From Phytophthora vignae f. sp. vignae (Eukaryota > Oomycota > Peronosporomycetes > Peronosporales > Peronosporaceae), in NCBI GenBank assembly GCA_016169955.1, contig JABJUM010000096.1, forward strand, positions 124,001 through 188,000: 64,000 bases of DNA. Reading direction: 5' to 3'. The notes under the pieces were generated by a model. That model saw only the letters and a program-made list of their open reading frames with translations, was not told the DNA's origin and did not search any database. Each line of letters begins with the position of its first letter. Position 1 is the stretch's first letter. Shown piece by piece: positions 43,004 through 53,738 of this stretch. A program made the translations under genes and the position numbers.

Positions 43004-43891
43004 ATGGTGCGCGTGTACTTCGACGTCTCCATCGGCGGCTCGCGCGTGGGGCGCATCGTCTTCCGGCTGTACCCTGGTCTCCCCAAGACGACGGAGAACT
43101 TCCGGTCTCTTTGCACTGGCGAGCGCGGACTGGGGCGCAGCACGGGCAAGCCGCTGCACTACAAGAAGGTGCCGTTCCACCGCATCATCAAGGGCTTCAT
43201 GCTGCAGGGCGGGGACTTCTCGCGGCGCAACGGCACGGGCGGCGAGTCCATCTACGGAGAAAAGTTTGCGGATGAGAGCTTCCGCTACCGTCACTCGAAG
43301 GCGGGACTGCTGTCCATGGCCAACGCCGGCAAGAACACGAACGGCAGCCAGTTCTTCATCACGACGGTGCCCACGCCGCACCTCGACGGCAAGCACGTGG
43401 TGTTTGGCGAGGTGGAGAGCGGCATGGACGTGGTGCGCAGGATGGAGAACGTGGAGACGGTGGCCAATGACAAGCCGGCGCCCATGCAGGCGGTGGTGAT
43501 CGAAGACTGCGGTGAGATGGAGGGGGACAGAGCGTCCGACTCGGAGTCGTCGAGCTCTTCTTCCTCCGACGAGGACCGAGAGGAGAGGAAGAAGCGGAAG
43601 GCGTTGAAGAAGGAGAAGAGGAAGCTAAAGAAAATGGAGAGGAAGGAGAAGAAGAGGGCCAAGAAGGAGAAGAAGAGAGCCAAGAAAGAGGCCAAGAGGG
43701 AGAAACGACGACGCGAGGGGGACAACGACGAGGACAGGGACAGTAAGAGACCCCGTGGTGATGAAGATACACGAGGCAGGAATAGGGAGAGAGAGTCCCG
43801 TGACAGAAGTGGAGACGAACGGCGCAGCAGGAGGAGCGACGAGAAGCTCGTCGCGTTCGAGGTCCAGAGAACGGTCGAGACGCTCTGGTAG
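43004..43891 (+). CDS. Cyclophilin-type peptidyl-prolyl isomerase with RS-rich tail
   Basis: 295 aa in the annotated frame from ATG 43004, which is part of the Crypton junction sequence. Residues 1 to about 170 are a complete cyclophilin A-type domain: VYFDVSIGG, FRSLCTGE, FHRIIKGFMLQGGDF (catalytic Arg), the SMANAGKNTNGSQFFI loop and LDGKHVVFGEV. After a Ser/Asp stretch comes a long Lys/Glu/Arg tail, as in nuclear SR-cyclophilins (PPIG/NKTR type) linked to splicing. The frame ends at 43891 after a non-RS stretch. The next frame, however, encodes an Arg/Ser-rich tail running to 44045, so a 1-nt lesion near 43830-43850 is likely. The Crypton dimer has replaced the gene's original upstream sequence. 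The isomerase domain itself is intact. Confidence 0.88.
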   Translation: MVRVYFDVSIGGSRVGRIVFRLYPGLPKTTENFRSLCTGERGLGRSTGKPLHYKKVPFHRIIKGFMLQGGDFSRRNGTGGESIYGEKFADESFRYRHSKAGLLSMANAGKNTNGSQFFITTVPTPHLDGKHVVFGEVESGMDVVRRMENVETVANDKPAPMQAVVIEDCGEMEGDRASDSESSSSSSSDEDREERKKRKALKKEKRKLKKMERKEKKRAKKEKKRAKKEAKREKRRREGDNDEDRDSKRPRGDEDTRGRNRERESRDRSGDERRSRRSDEKLVAFEVQRTVETLW

Positions 43892-44045
43892 CCGCAGGGG
43901 CGCTGACGAGAGAAGGCGCTCGAGCGAGCGAGCGCGAGACGAAGCTTCTAGGTCGCGTAGAAGGAGTCCTTGTGAATCGCGCAATGATGCGTATGATCGA
44001 AGAGAACGAAGTGCCTCGCGGCATGAGCATTCTCCGCGCAAGTAG

Positions 44046-44830
44046 GGGTACACACCAACCTCGAACTCTGCTCCTCTTGGAGCCGAATCTTGTTCGTCTT
44101 CATCAATCGCAATATCATGTGATATATTGTGCTTTGCACGAACTTTGGCATGCGATTAAGGGCTCTAAATCAACAATGGTGATCATATCTCACAGCCTAA
44201 CTCTAAGTTAAAGTTAAGCGAAGCAACCGCCAGTCCGAAGCACAACGCAGAACAAGAATGGAGAGGTTGCCACTGTAAGGGCAGATCGGTTGTCGCTACA
44301 AGAAAACTAACTGATGAGGTCCCCGATAGATTGGTGCCAACTTCTTGTAGTAAGCACAGATTTTGCTTTCTCTCGCTCTCTTCGTCGGTGCCTTGCAGGT
44401 TGAATTGCAGACTACGACAAATAGAAGCAGTAAAAATGCTTGGTAGTGGAGGAAACGCTAACTTTAAAGCTGCTTGTCGCTCCTCGAATTAATAACAGGG
44501 ATGTTCTTCAATATTGTAGACGTAGTATAGTACGATAGATAGCCAGCGCATGTCTATCGACATCTTGATCGACCCGAAAGCAATCAGACGAAACGAGCGA
44601 GTTAGAATGTCAGACCGTAGTATTGTCGTATTTACTCCAGCCATTCAACGAAAGTAGGCATAACTCAACGTTAACTCGTTGTCTTACCAGCTATTCTAAC
44701 TTAAATCGACGAGTTAGCCTCCTAACTCAATGATGGGCTAATCACCATGATTTGTTAAAACAACGAATTACGTCGTTGTTTTGACAGAACGCATGCAAGG
44801 CACAATAATAGTTCATACTTAAGTATGAAA
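44046..44830. other. Intergenic, no gene seen
   Basis: AT-rich DNA after the cyclophilin RS tail. No supported frame. A short palindrome, TTCATACTTAAGTATGAA (about 44812-44829), lies at the edge of the adjoining repeat. Confidence 0.5.
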
Positions 44831-45325
44831 CAAAGAAGACCATTTGGAGTTATCGAGATAATCGCGTTTGAAGTTGACCAATCAAATTTTCGGACATAAC
44901 CGGACATGAAACATTTGGAAGTGAAAAACACTCGTAAAACGTACCATATATACTCTTATTCGATTGTTTTTACCACAAGCTATCCGATAATACACAAAAT
45001 GCCGAAATCGAAAAAATATTGAGGTCACATGCCCCAAACGAGGGGTATGCTGTGGCCAGCCCAACACAGCGGCACCTCGGTAGCTAAGCCAGCAATACTG
45101 AAGCCGGAAAACTGGCCCCGGTAACTGAAGTTTACATCCCTCAAATCCGAGACAAGCTCGAGTCGGGGGTCCGGAAATGGAGATATTTTTTTCAGCCGAT
45201 GTGCTCCACGAGTTCTCAATACTTTGGGGTGTTCGATAGCTTAAAAGAAGCACAAGACACGCTGACGTGGTTAAATCGCGATTCGTACTTAGGTTCGTAA
45301 GCACCTTTTCGTTTGACATAACAAC
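44831..45325. repeat. Diverged relative of the 799-1219 MITE, inverted
   Basis: The reverse complement of this stretch aligns with 799-1219: GTCAAACGAAAAGGTGCTTA at one end, shared blocks such as AAGTATTGAGAACTCGTGGAG and AAAGAAGCACAAGACACG in between, and ATCAAATTTTCGGAC towards the other end. About 140 bp near 45040-45180 are extra or replaced. The outermost GAGACCGC termini are lost. A 28-bp block (44848-44875) is inverted relative to its flanks when compared with the other copy. Confidence 0.7.
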
Positions 45326-45539
45326 GGCGTTTTCACTCTTGCGATTACCATGGAGGGAGGCGTCACTGCTTTTGCCCCCTTCCCAGCTCCATCATAACGC
45401 TATGCCGTCTCGAGCACAGGCAGCCAACTGCGCAATTCTATTGAGGATGACAAGACGAAGAAAAATAAATGGTGCTGCTTTTGCTTCTTTTCTTTGGCTG
45501 GGAAGCTGGCTGGCTGATAACGACGACACGCAGGGTATT

Positions 45540-46243
45540 TGGACGAGACCAAATACTTGACGGGTGCCAACAGGATTCTACTTACCAGTGCTGCGGACTA
45601 CGTTTCGGTAAGTAAAAAACAAGAACATTAATTTGCTAAACGAGATCTACACAGTAATCTGTGTTCTTTTCTTTCTCCCCATTAAGGCGCTCAGGAATAC
45701 ATGATGGGTTCCCCTTTGGGGATCGATGAGTCAGGGAGTGATTCTGACGACGACGAAGATGATGATGGAAGAAGAATGCAAAGGGAGGAGGAGGCCAAAC
45801 CACGCCGGAAGCTGATCCCGAAAAAATCCGTCGACGACTCACATTTCTTGAAACAGCTCGAACTTTGGGCCAAAGTCCGAGTTAATGGGTCAGCTTGGTC
45901 GGCCAAACATGGAGCGAATCGACATCCTCGAAGCCAGGATTCGCGATCTCGAGGCGGAGGTGGTGGCGACGAAGATGGCGGAGCAGAAGAACGAAGAGTT
46001 GGTGTGCGTGACAGCGAAGACAGGGAAGCCCGCCGAGAAAAGCAATGGTGGCGAGATCCAGTGGTTTTCTGTGAAGGGAGGGTTGGCTACACTGAGCTAC
46101 TAGGGCTACGCATAGGCTGGGATAGCAATTTTATTAGGGAAGCCAGAACTTTCACCACATCAGTAGTATTACGACGACTACCAAAGAGTGCGAGCGCAGC
46201 CTCAAAGCTTAACGACTCGTCGCCTCTCTTGTCTAGCAAGTGA
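45540..46243 (+). pseudogene. Degenerate coding remnant with coiled coil
   Basis: An apparent exon end (SAADYVSV before GTAAGT at 45610) and an acceptor near 45686 precede an acidic, Ser/Asp-rich stretch (ESGSDSDDDEDDDGRR). A second frame then continues as MERIDILEARIRDLEAEV (coiled coil), indicating a frameshift near 45890. No intact product and no family assignment. It could be a decayed host gene or transposon cargo. Confidence 0.3.
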
Positions 46244-48447
46244 GAGGAAGAACTATCAGCTTATGGGCGATACCTTTATGATAAACCTGGAGCATTAAAT
46301 ATCTTATATCATAGTTAACGTTACGTTTTGTTTTCTTTGCATTGTTTGTGCACCGATTGTGTGACTGCAGGAGACCCTCACTCAATGTATGCAGTATAGC
46401 CCTCAATCATACCAAACTTTGACGTTGAGCAGACTATTTCTTTCAGAAATCCTTAAATTTCAAAGCTTACGACTACATCAATGGCCCCGCGACCGTTGCA
46501 TGCGGCGATATTGCAGCTGGGAGGGTGTATACGGCGCGCATCTTCGCTAGAAATCGTGGCTTATAGACCTGTCAGGCTTGTAGCTACTGCATTTTGTACT
46601 TCGTAGTTAAAACGCGTGTTGTCCTCATACCGCTCCAAACTTACCAGACAGTATCGCTACCCTGGCAGATGCTGCGGCTGCGAAGCAGGCGCAGGAGACG
46701 CCAATGGGTAATGATAAAAAGGCTGCTATAAACTAAAAACAAAATAATAACATAGGCGGTTAAAACCCTCCTATCCTAGCCACCACGGGGTCCTAGTGCC
46801 GTGGTGGTGGGTGGTGCTCAGGCAATCGTTGTAGAGGCGGGTGGCTAGGTACGTAGGCAGGCTGCTTGGTTTAGTGGTGCAAAATTGCACAATAGCTGAA
46901 GTCCCATGACGCCTGTCAGCGAGACCGAGGTAGACACGGCCTACTACAACAGTCAGCCAAAACCACGTCTCGAATTCAGGGTCGTAGTGAACCTGATAGT
47001 GGCGAATTATGGCGAAAAACGCGCGACCATGTTAGTTTAGGGAACTTGTGGCTGTACTGAGCAATTGTTGCAGCTCGCGAGATAAAGGAAAAGCAGGGAG
47101 ATAGGTGCGTACGTAGGTGTCGGTTGCTTTAGAATGCGAAATGGCTGAAGTCATGCCCTGAGGTCACGCGCACATCATTGAGATGCTACTGAAACACGAT
47201 GTCTGGAAGACAGAAAACTAATGACTCGAGATCGGGCTCAGTTACCGGCCCCAGCTACCGGGTCACAAGTAGAAAGACAGCCAGCGACAAAGGACCACGA
47301 TACCGGCCTCAGTTTACTGGCTTCACTTACCGAGGCGCGAATTAACTCGATTTGAGCTGCCTAGCAGCATGACCTATCGGCCACTGCTATCCCAGTATAA
47401 CCAATAGACCTCTAAACCAGTTACCGGTGACCAAATCAAATATACGGATATATTTTAGGTTAGGTCTCATCAAATCCAGTAAAATGAGTATATGATGTGT
47501 TGTTACCTACCCAAACGTCAGTGATAGGCTCTCTGACTAGAGCGTTGATAGATCGACTAAATACACAATCTTCATGTCTGGCACTATGTAAATTATCAAT
47601 ATGTGGTTGAATATAGCAGCATGCTAGGTTTTATGCATACAGTCGCTCTACGCTCCCGAGTGAGTAAAAACTGTTCTTAAGCTCTCAAATTTCAATTTAA
47701 ACGGAGGGAATGTACGTATGGTGGCAATGCCGATGCCAATGCCACCTCACCATTATTCATTGATGCACGCAGTATAAGGCCGAAACCGCTCTATATGCCG
47801 CACACGCTAAGCTCAGCTCCTCAACAATAACGACCGAATGCTCCATGCTTTCTGTGAGAATAATGAAATATTTTAAGTGTTACCACTTCGGCCCATCTTC
47901 CCTATTGATTTGTTACGAGTTTCGATCAACTGGAATTTTGTGTGAATTGATCAATTCCAGAGTATCACAAGCAGTATTTGTGTGTTTGGCGTATCCCGTC
48001 GCAAATATTCTAGTAAGTGCTAGATCGGTAGCTCGCCAGGTCTTGACATATAGTTACTCTATACAGTGTTTGATCGAGCATCCCACAAATTCGAGCCGTT
48101 ATTTCGTGATAGAACGCCCTTTTGGTTTTGTTACCTAATGATCGGATGTGAAGTTGAGCTGCGAGTGAACGGGGACTGTGTTCAACGTGATCGTGCTTCG
48201 GCGGATGGCGATCGCAAAGCTAGCGCTTCACTCGTGCTAACCGTCCACCTGCTTTCAGACGACAATCTGACACTTGTCAAGACGAATGCCCCGACTCAAG
48301 TCGAGGCCAGCCTCACAACCGCAAAGATAGGAGTGTGCGGTGGTTTGGAAGTGTGTAGCCATTTTCACTTCAACATTATTCTCATTAAAACAGTACATCC
48401 TACCACACTCGAACTTAACGACATTAAGTACGCATTGAACTCGCATC
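46244..48447. other. Long non-coding, repeat-like region
   Basis: About 2.2 kb with no frame that shows family motifs. It has moderately AT-rich blocks and scattered ACCGG/CCGGT-rich text near 47230-47430. Frames at 47845-48548 end in or overlap the next gene's first exon and look like chance. No transposon ends could be defined. Confidence 0.5.
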
Positions 48448-51400
48448 ATGGCGCCGGTACCGGCGTGGACTCGCGAGTGGCGGCCTCTTGCGCGGCAGCT
48501 CTGCGCGCGCGTGCTCGACCGCCAGCCCCACAATGGCTACAACGATGAAGAAGATCCGCCCTCCCTCCCCCAGGAGACGCTGCTGCTGCGCGCCGACCGC
48601 GTTGTGGGGCAGCTCTACTCGCACCGATTCGCGGACTGTTTGCCGCAGGACGTGCAGAGCCAAACACAGGCCTTAGCCACCAAGTTCCGTGTGCATTCGC
48701 TCGAAGATCGGGCCGAGAAGCTGCTGCAGCTGAGCGCCCAGTGCGACCCGCAGGTGCTGAAGCTGCTGCTCGAGCTGGCGTCTGCCCCTACATCTGCCTC
48801 AGACCGGGACGTGGCGGTGGACGAGGATGAAGACGCGCCGAGCGCGTGGAGGACGACACTGCAGCAGGAAGCGAGCAGGCAGCAGAGACAGAAGGCCATG
48901 CAGGATCAGCTGGTGGAGGAGCTCTTCCAGATCTCCACGAATGACGAGTGGTACCAGGCCTGGGACGACAGCGACGACGAAGACAGCGACTGGGGCGAGG
49001 TGGACGACGACGTTGTAGCGGAGGAGTCTCCTCAGTCTAGACAACGCAATGGCAAGAGGTCGAGTGACGTGATGGAGGAGGAAGTCAGTGAAGCTGAGAT
49101 TGAGACTGTGGAGGAGGTTCTGGACGAGGAGACGATGCGGGATCGGATTCTGTGTCGCTATTACCCGGAGGTGGAGCTGGATTACGAGATGGATACTGAG
49201 GAGATACAAGATCCAACCTGTGTGCTGGAGAAGAACTCGCTGGCCCCGTTTACGCTGGAGCGGCCTTGGCTGTTGTGTTGGGCGGTGGTCAAGAGTGGGT
49301 CGATAGAAAACGGTGCGGCTCCTCGTCGACTCATCCACGAACGAACGGTGGTGGGTATGGTGTTTGAGGCGCTGGACGGCGTCGAGTCGTTGATGTTTGA
49401 GCTGTGCCCGGCTCAACCGACGCCGGTGATTTTCAGTGTGGATTTCCGGACGAAGGCGGTGGAGCGGTCTCGACGATCGCTAAGAGTGGCAGTTGGACAT
49501 CTCTCGCCGTTAGCGCTGCATCACGTGCTGGACGAGTTCGCGGTAGCAGCGTCGGAGCTGCAGTTGCTTCGAGACCTGCTTGGGTTTATCCGTCGGGCTC
49601 GGGATTTGAGCGAGCAGCATCGGTGTGTGACCCTAGAAGGGCTCGCCAACGCCCTGTCCGGAGTTGTCGGCGAGTTGACCCAAAAGATACGCACAGTAGA
49701 GCAAGAAACGTGTAGCGCACCGGCATTTATTGGCGATAGTGAAACAAGTCCGTGGTCTGGAGTCGCAGCTCGACAACCCACTCTGCTGGGAGTGCTTGGA
49801 GGGCTAAGGGAGACGATCAAGCTGATCTCGTGGCTGAAAAGGGTCCTGGTCAAGTGCTTCCAAGGTCTCTCAGAGCGGCAGTGGCATGAGATCAGACGCG
49901 CTGAACAAGCAAAGTGCGTGCTGGACGCTCTGTACTACATGATGGAGCTGGAATACATTGAAGGTGTGGCAGCTGATGAAAAGGCAAGAGCTGCTGGTGG
50001 TTTGTCGCGATCGGAGGTTCTGCTGCGCCTCTTTGTTGGAGCGTTGAACCCGTACCTGGACCTGGTAAACCGGATGCTGTTTGAACGAGGACACTTCGAG
50101 ACGATTCCGCTGGACGGAGAGCTGTTCTTCGCTACGCCTGCTTCTATCAGCGTTAATGCTTCGCCGATGCGAGAACGGAATCAGAGCTTTCGAGAGGGAT
50201 TGCTGTCTCTGGCTCCGTTCGAAGTCCATCGGTCGCTTGTTCCAAGTTTCTTAGAGTCAGTCGTCGACTTGATGAATGAGGCGTTGGCTAGCCGACAGAT
50301 GAAGAACCGCTTCTTGCAGCACCAGCAGCTTATAGCTGAAGGGCCTCTGGTGGAACCTAGACAACCTCGACCCTCTTTGCGTGAGTTACTTCGACGTGAG
50401 TTGGAAACGATGGGATGCGGGGTTAAAGGCGGCAGTTTTGGTTTGTCGTTAGCACAACGCAGTGGTGATATTCCACCATCCTTGCAGCGAATAATGATGG
50501 AATGCGTCCCCTTTAATCGGATCTTGGAGCGTTGTCTTACTAGACACATCGAGGACAAGGTACGCGATCTCATTCTGCTGGTGTATTGATGGTATCTAAC
50601 ATTTTTTTGTGCTGTTGTACGCACTGCAGTGTCAAGAGCTAAATGGAGAAGTTACCGACCTTTTTCGAGAAAAAATGAATTACATGGAGCACGTTGAAGC
50701 TCTTCGAATGTTCGTGCTAATGGAGCAGGTGAGTGATTTTGTAGAGTTGCTGAAGTTGATACTGGTGTATAACATGCTTCTTGCAGCAAGATGTGTTCAA
50801 TGTTTTCAGTGAGATGCTGGTCGCTCACATGCGAGAGAATCCCGTGGCGTGGGCTGATAGTGAGAAGATCAACGCGTTTCACCAAAGCGCGGTCCAAGGA
50901 GTTTTTGAAGACAATTCGCTGTCGTCTTCTCAGCGGCAAATTGGCGGGCGGCTCTGTGTTCGCGTCGACTTCAACCGACTTGATGGAGCCACTGGTGGAG
51001 CCAAGATCGACATCGCGACAATGAAATGCTTGCACTTCACGTTCGCTGCGCAGCAGCCGCTTCGAGTTCTTTTCAGCGCTTCAATTATGCAAAAGTACTC
51101 GCGACTCGGGGTGTTCCTGGTGCAAGTGAAAGCGGTGGAGTCGGCCCTTGTCAAGGTACGGAGTGTGTCCGATGTTCGGTCTGTTGTCACTGACTTGAGG
51201 TCGTTATGATGCTTCCCATGCAGTTCAAATCAGCGCTTCGGCATCGGCGCTGCTACTCACTGTAAGCGCACAGTACTGGAGAATGAGTTTGTTTGCTGCT
51301 CGTGACTCACATGATAAATGAATGATGTACTACAGTATTGAGACAGACATGCGGCAACTACTCATCCAAGTTGCAGATATGCTGCACTACACGAAAGGTA

Positions 51401-52299
51401 TTCTGAACTACCTAACAAGCCAGGTAAGGTGAACGTATCCATGACGATGAGGGCTAGCTCTGTAGTTTACACGGATCTGTGGTGGAACAGATATCAAGAG
51501 AGGGGTGGTCCAAGTACTGCCACATTTTGCGGTCGTCGCGGAGTTTGGCCGAGGTGCGAGCTTCTTCTTTCGCTCTAATGCTGGCAAGTTGCTGACTCGG
51601 TTATTAACGGTGTTGGCATTGTTGATTTCGCTGACTCAAGATGGATGCTATGCACGAGCAGTACCTTGAGCACTTGCTCAATCGCTTCTTTCTGTTGGAC
51701 AAGGTAAGTCTCAGCACAGAATTGACGGAGGAGCGGCGGGCATCTAAAACTCTCCGTTCGTTAATCCTTTGTAGCATGCGGCTGTGATCCAGTACATCCT
51801 CACGACCTTCAATCACATCTTGCGGTTCGTCAGTCACGTCGACGACTTCGTCAGCGCTGTCGACCGGAATATGCGCGAGTACTTCCCGACGACCTGGAGT
51901 GAGGGCAACGACAGTGGTGAGAAGACGAAGCCAGCAACTTCCAAGACGCTAAAGACCCGCCTCCTCTTGCACCCTGACTTTAATGTGCTCTACGCTGACA
52001 TGATCCGGAGTGCGAATGAATTCAAGCGCCAGTCTCATTTCTTAGTCGTTATGCTGACGGCCATGCAGAAGCACGGTGCGTCCCCCCACGTCAACGAGAT
52101 CGTGACGCAGCTCAACTACAACTACTTCTACCACCAGCAAGAAAGTCGATCACGCGTGCAACAGCCAGCTCAGCGGCACCAGCACCAGTACCCAGCCAGC
52201 CAGCCCAGAAGAGGACCCCAGCTCAATCGAGCAGAATCGTTACGAGATCCACCAGCTCCCAAGAAATTCTCGCGTACCCGGTCTGTCCACATGACGTAG
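48448..52299 (+). CDS. Gamma-tubulin complex component (GCP5/GCP6-like)
   Basis: Eight exons: 48448-50559, 50630-50728, 50787-51155, 51224-51261, 51336-51423, 51491-51553, 51641-51703 and 51775-52299 (1118 aa, in frame). The Spc97/Spc98 fold is recognisable: LISWLKRVLVKCFQG, LDALYYMMELEY, FVGALNPYLDLVNRMLFE, DGELFF, VPSFLESVVDLMNEAL, the long helical C-terminal GRIP2 part with MRQLLIQVADMLHYTKGIL, and a final helix with YILTTFNHILRFVSHVDDF. The N-terminus has an acidic insertion (DEWYQAWDDSDDEDSDW). Size and acidic region are nearer GCP5/GCP6 than GCP2-4, but the exact member is uncertain. Role: gamma-tubulin ring complex and microtubule nucleation. The last ~70 residues are Gln/Arg/Ser-rich and variable. 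Confidence 0.85.
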
Positions 52300-52595
52300 C
52301 CGTTTGATTCCCAGTGTAAATGTATCCCCGTCATGAACTAGCGAGAGGTGTTGGTGTCGCGGGCGCGCTTGTGGGGGGTGCACTGATGCTTGCTGCTACG
52401 AATAGCAGCAGCTTGCTCCAGCGTGGAGATGGCGCGATCTCCAATCTCTTGCAAGGTGGCGGCAGTGTTGAGATTCGGACGCTGAGCGATTGGAGTCGTG
52501 GCAAACTGCACGTTTGGCAGGTACCTGTCAATCGTGCCAACGTACGGACGTTAGCAGTTGATGATGTCTAGCCAGCTCTTCTGTTGTGTGTTTTC

Positions 52596-53675
52596 TTACT
52601 CTTCGTAGAAGTCATGCTCAGGGATTTCGTCAGGGAGACGGTGGCGCTGTCCGATCACTGTCGAGACAGCTGCCGCGAAGCTCTTGCAGGCGTCGACTCC
52701 GCTGTAACCTCCTGCTCCGAGCAGCAGAACAGGGAGCTCCAGCGTCATCACGGTCTCAACGCAGTCGCAGATGCCGTCACTAGTGAGGTTAAACCCTCCC
52801 AGCGGGTCTCGTGCCAACGTGTCGACTCCACAGACAAGCACGACCGTCTCCGGCTGAACCGACTCAACCGCTTTACCCACGACACACTGGAAGATGTCGA
52901 GGAACTGGTCGTCCCTAATTCCACGCTGTAGCGGGACGTTCACGTTGTTGAATTTGCCTCGTCCAGCTCCGATCTCCTTGGCAGCTCCAGTCCCTGGGAA
53001 GAATCCAGGCTCGTGTAGATGGAAGGACACGGTCGTGACCTTCTCGCTGTAGAAGAACGCTTCTTGTGTGCCGTCTCCATGGTGAATGTCGATGTCCACG
53101 ACCAGCACCCGCTTCATCTTTCCCTTAGACAGCAGTCGCTGGACCCCCAGCACCACGTCGTTCACGTAGCAAAAGCCACCAGCGTTGGAGCGCATGGCGT
53201 GGTGCCTCCCCCCTCCAAGGTTCACGGCCACCGGTGCCGGCTGCGAGTTGACCATGGGCAGCAGCGCATCCACAGCGGTCAACGTCGCCCCTGCAACGTA
53301 GCAGCAGTACTCCAGTAGCCCTGGGAACACGTAGGCGTCGTCTAGCAGTCCAAACTCTTCCAGTTGACTCTGAATTTCCCTCTTCATGGCGGACGATACT
53401 CTACCGCTCTCCGTTGGATCCGTGTCACCCCCGAACTCATAGAGAGCGTCGACGTAGTCGCGGGAATGGAAAGCTTCCAGTTGGGCACGGGTTGCCACCG
53501 TCGGTGCAAGAAGCCGGAGGTGCTGCGAGAGGTTTCCGTCAGGGAAACAGGCACTAAGCAGCTCCAGCGTTATCCGCTCACGGTGCTGGTGCACTGGGAG
53601 GCGACTCAACGCCTCCAGGTAGGCGGAGGAGTGGAGATACACCACATCTCGACGCCGCGGAGCTGCTGATGACAC
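52596..53675 (-). CDS. Class I histone deacetylase (HDAC8-like)
   Basis: About 359 aa in one frame. Zinc-hydrolase motifs are complete: GGGRHHA, AGGFCYVND, VVDIDIHHGDGTQEAF (two zinc/charge-relay His-Asp sets), GVDTLARDPLGGFNLT (third zinc Asp) and LLGAGGYS with the transition-state Tyr. Class I proteins usually read GADSL at the Asp motif, so GVDTL is a small departure. The frame starts with GTG at 53675. No ATG lies between it and the P450 stop (53739), yet the family alignment needs only a few residues upstream. So the start is an undetected exon, a non-AUG start or a lost ATG. Role: histone or other protein lysine deacetylation. Confidence 0.85.
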   Translation of the reverse strand: MSSAAPRRRDVVYLHSSAYLEALSRLPVHQHRERITLELLSACFPDGNLSQHLRLLAPTVATRAQLEAFHSRDYVDALYEFGGDTDPTESGRVSSAMKREIQSQLEEFGLLDDAYVFPGLLEYCCYVAGATLTAVDALLPMVNSQPAPVAVNLGGGRHHAMRSNAGGFCYVNDVVLGVQRLLSKGKMKRVLVVDIDIHHGDGTQEAFFYSEKVTTVSFHLHEPGFFPGTGAAKEIGAGRGKFNNVNVPLQRGIRDDQFLDIFQCVVGKAVESVQPETVVLVCGVDTLARDPLGGFNLTSDGICDCVETVMTLELPVLLLGAGGYSGVDACKSFAAAVSTVIGQRHRLPDEIPEHDFYEE

Positions 53676-53738
53676 GCTCTGGAATATCTTTCCTCTTTAA
53701 AGAATGTCCGGAAAGGAGTGGACCAGTGAGTCACGTAG

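Noticed and set aside
52320..52571. 83-codon frame with hydrophobic N-terminus between GCP and HDAC genes
   Set aside because: Starts 20 bp after the GCP stop, lies in the convergent 3' region and has no family motifs; likely UTR.
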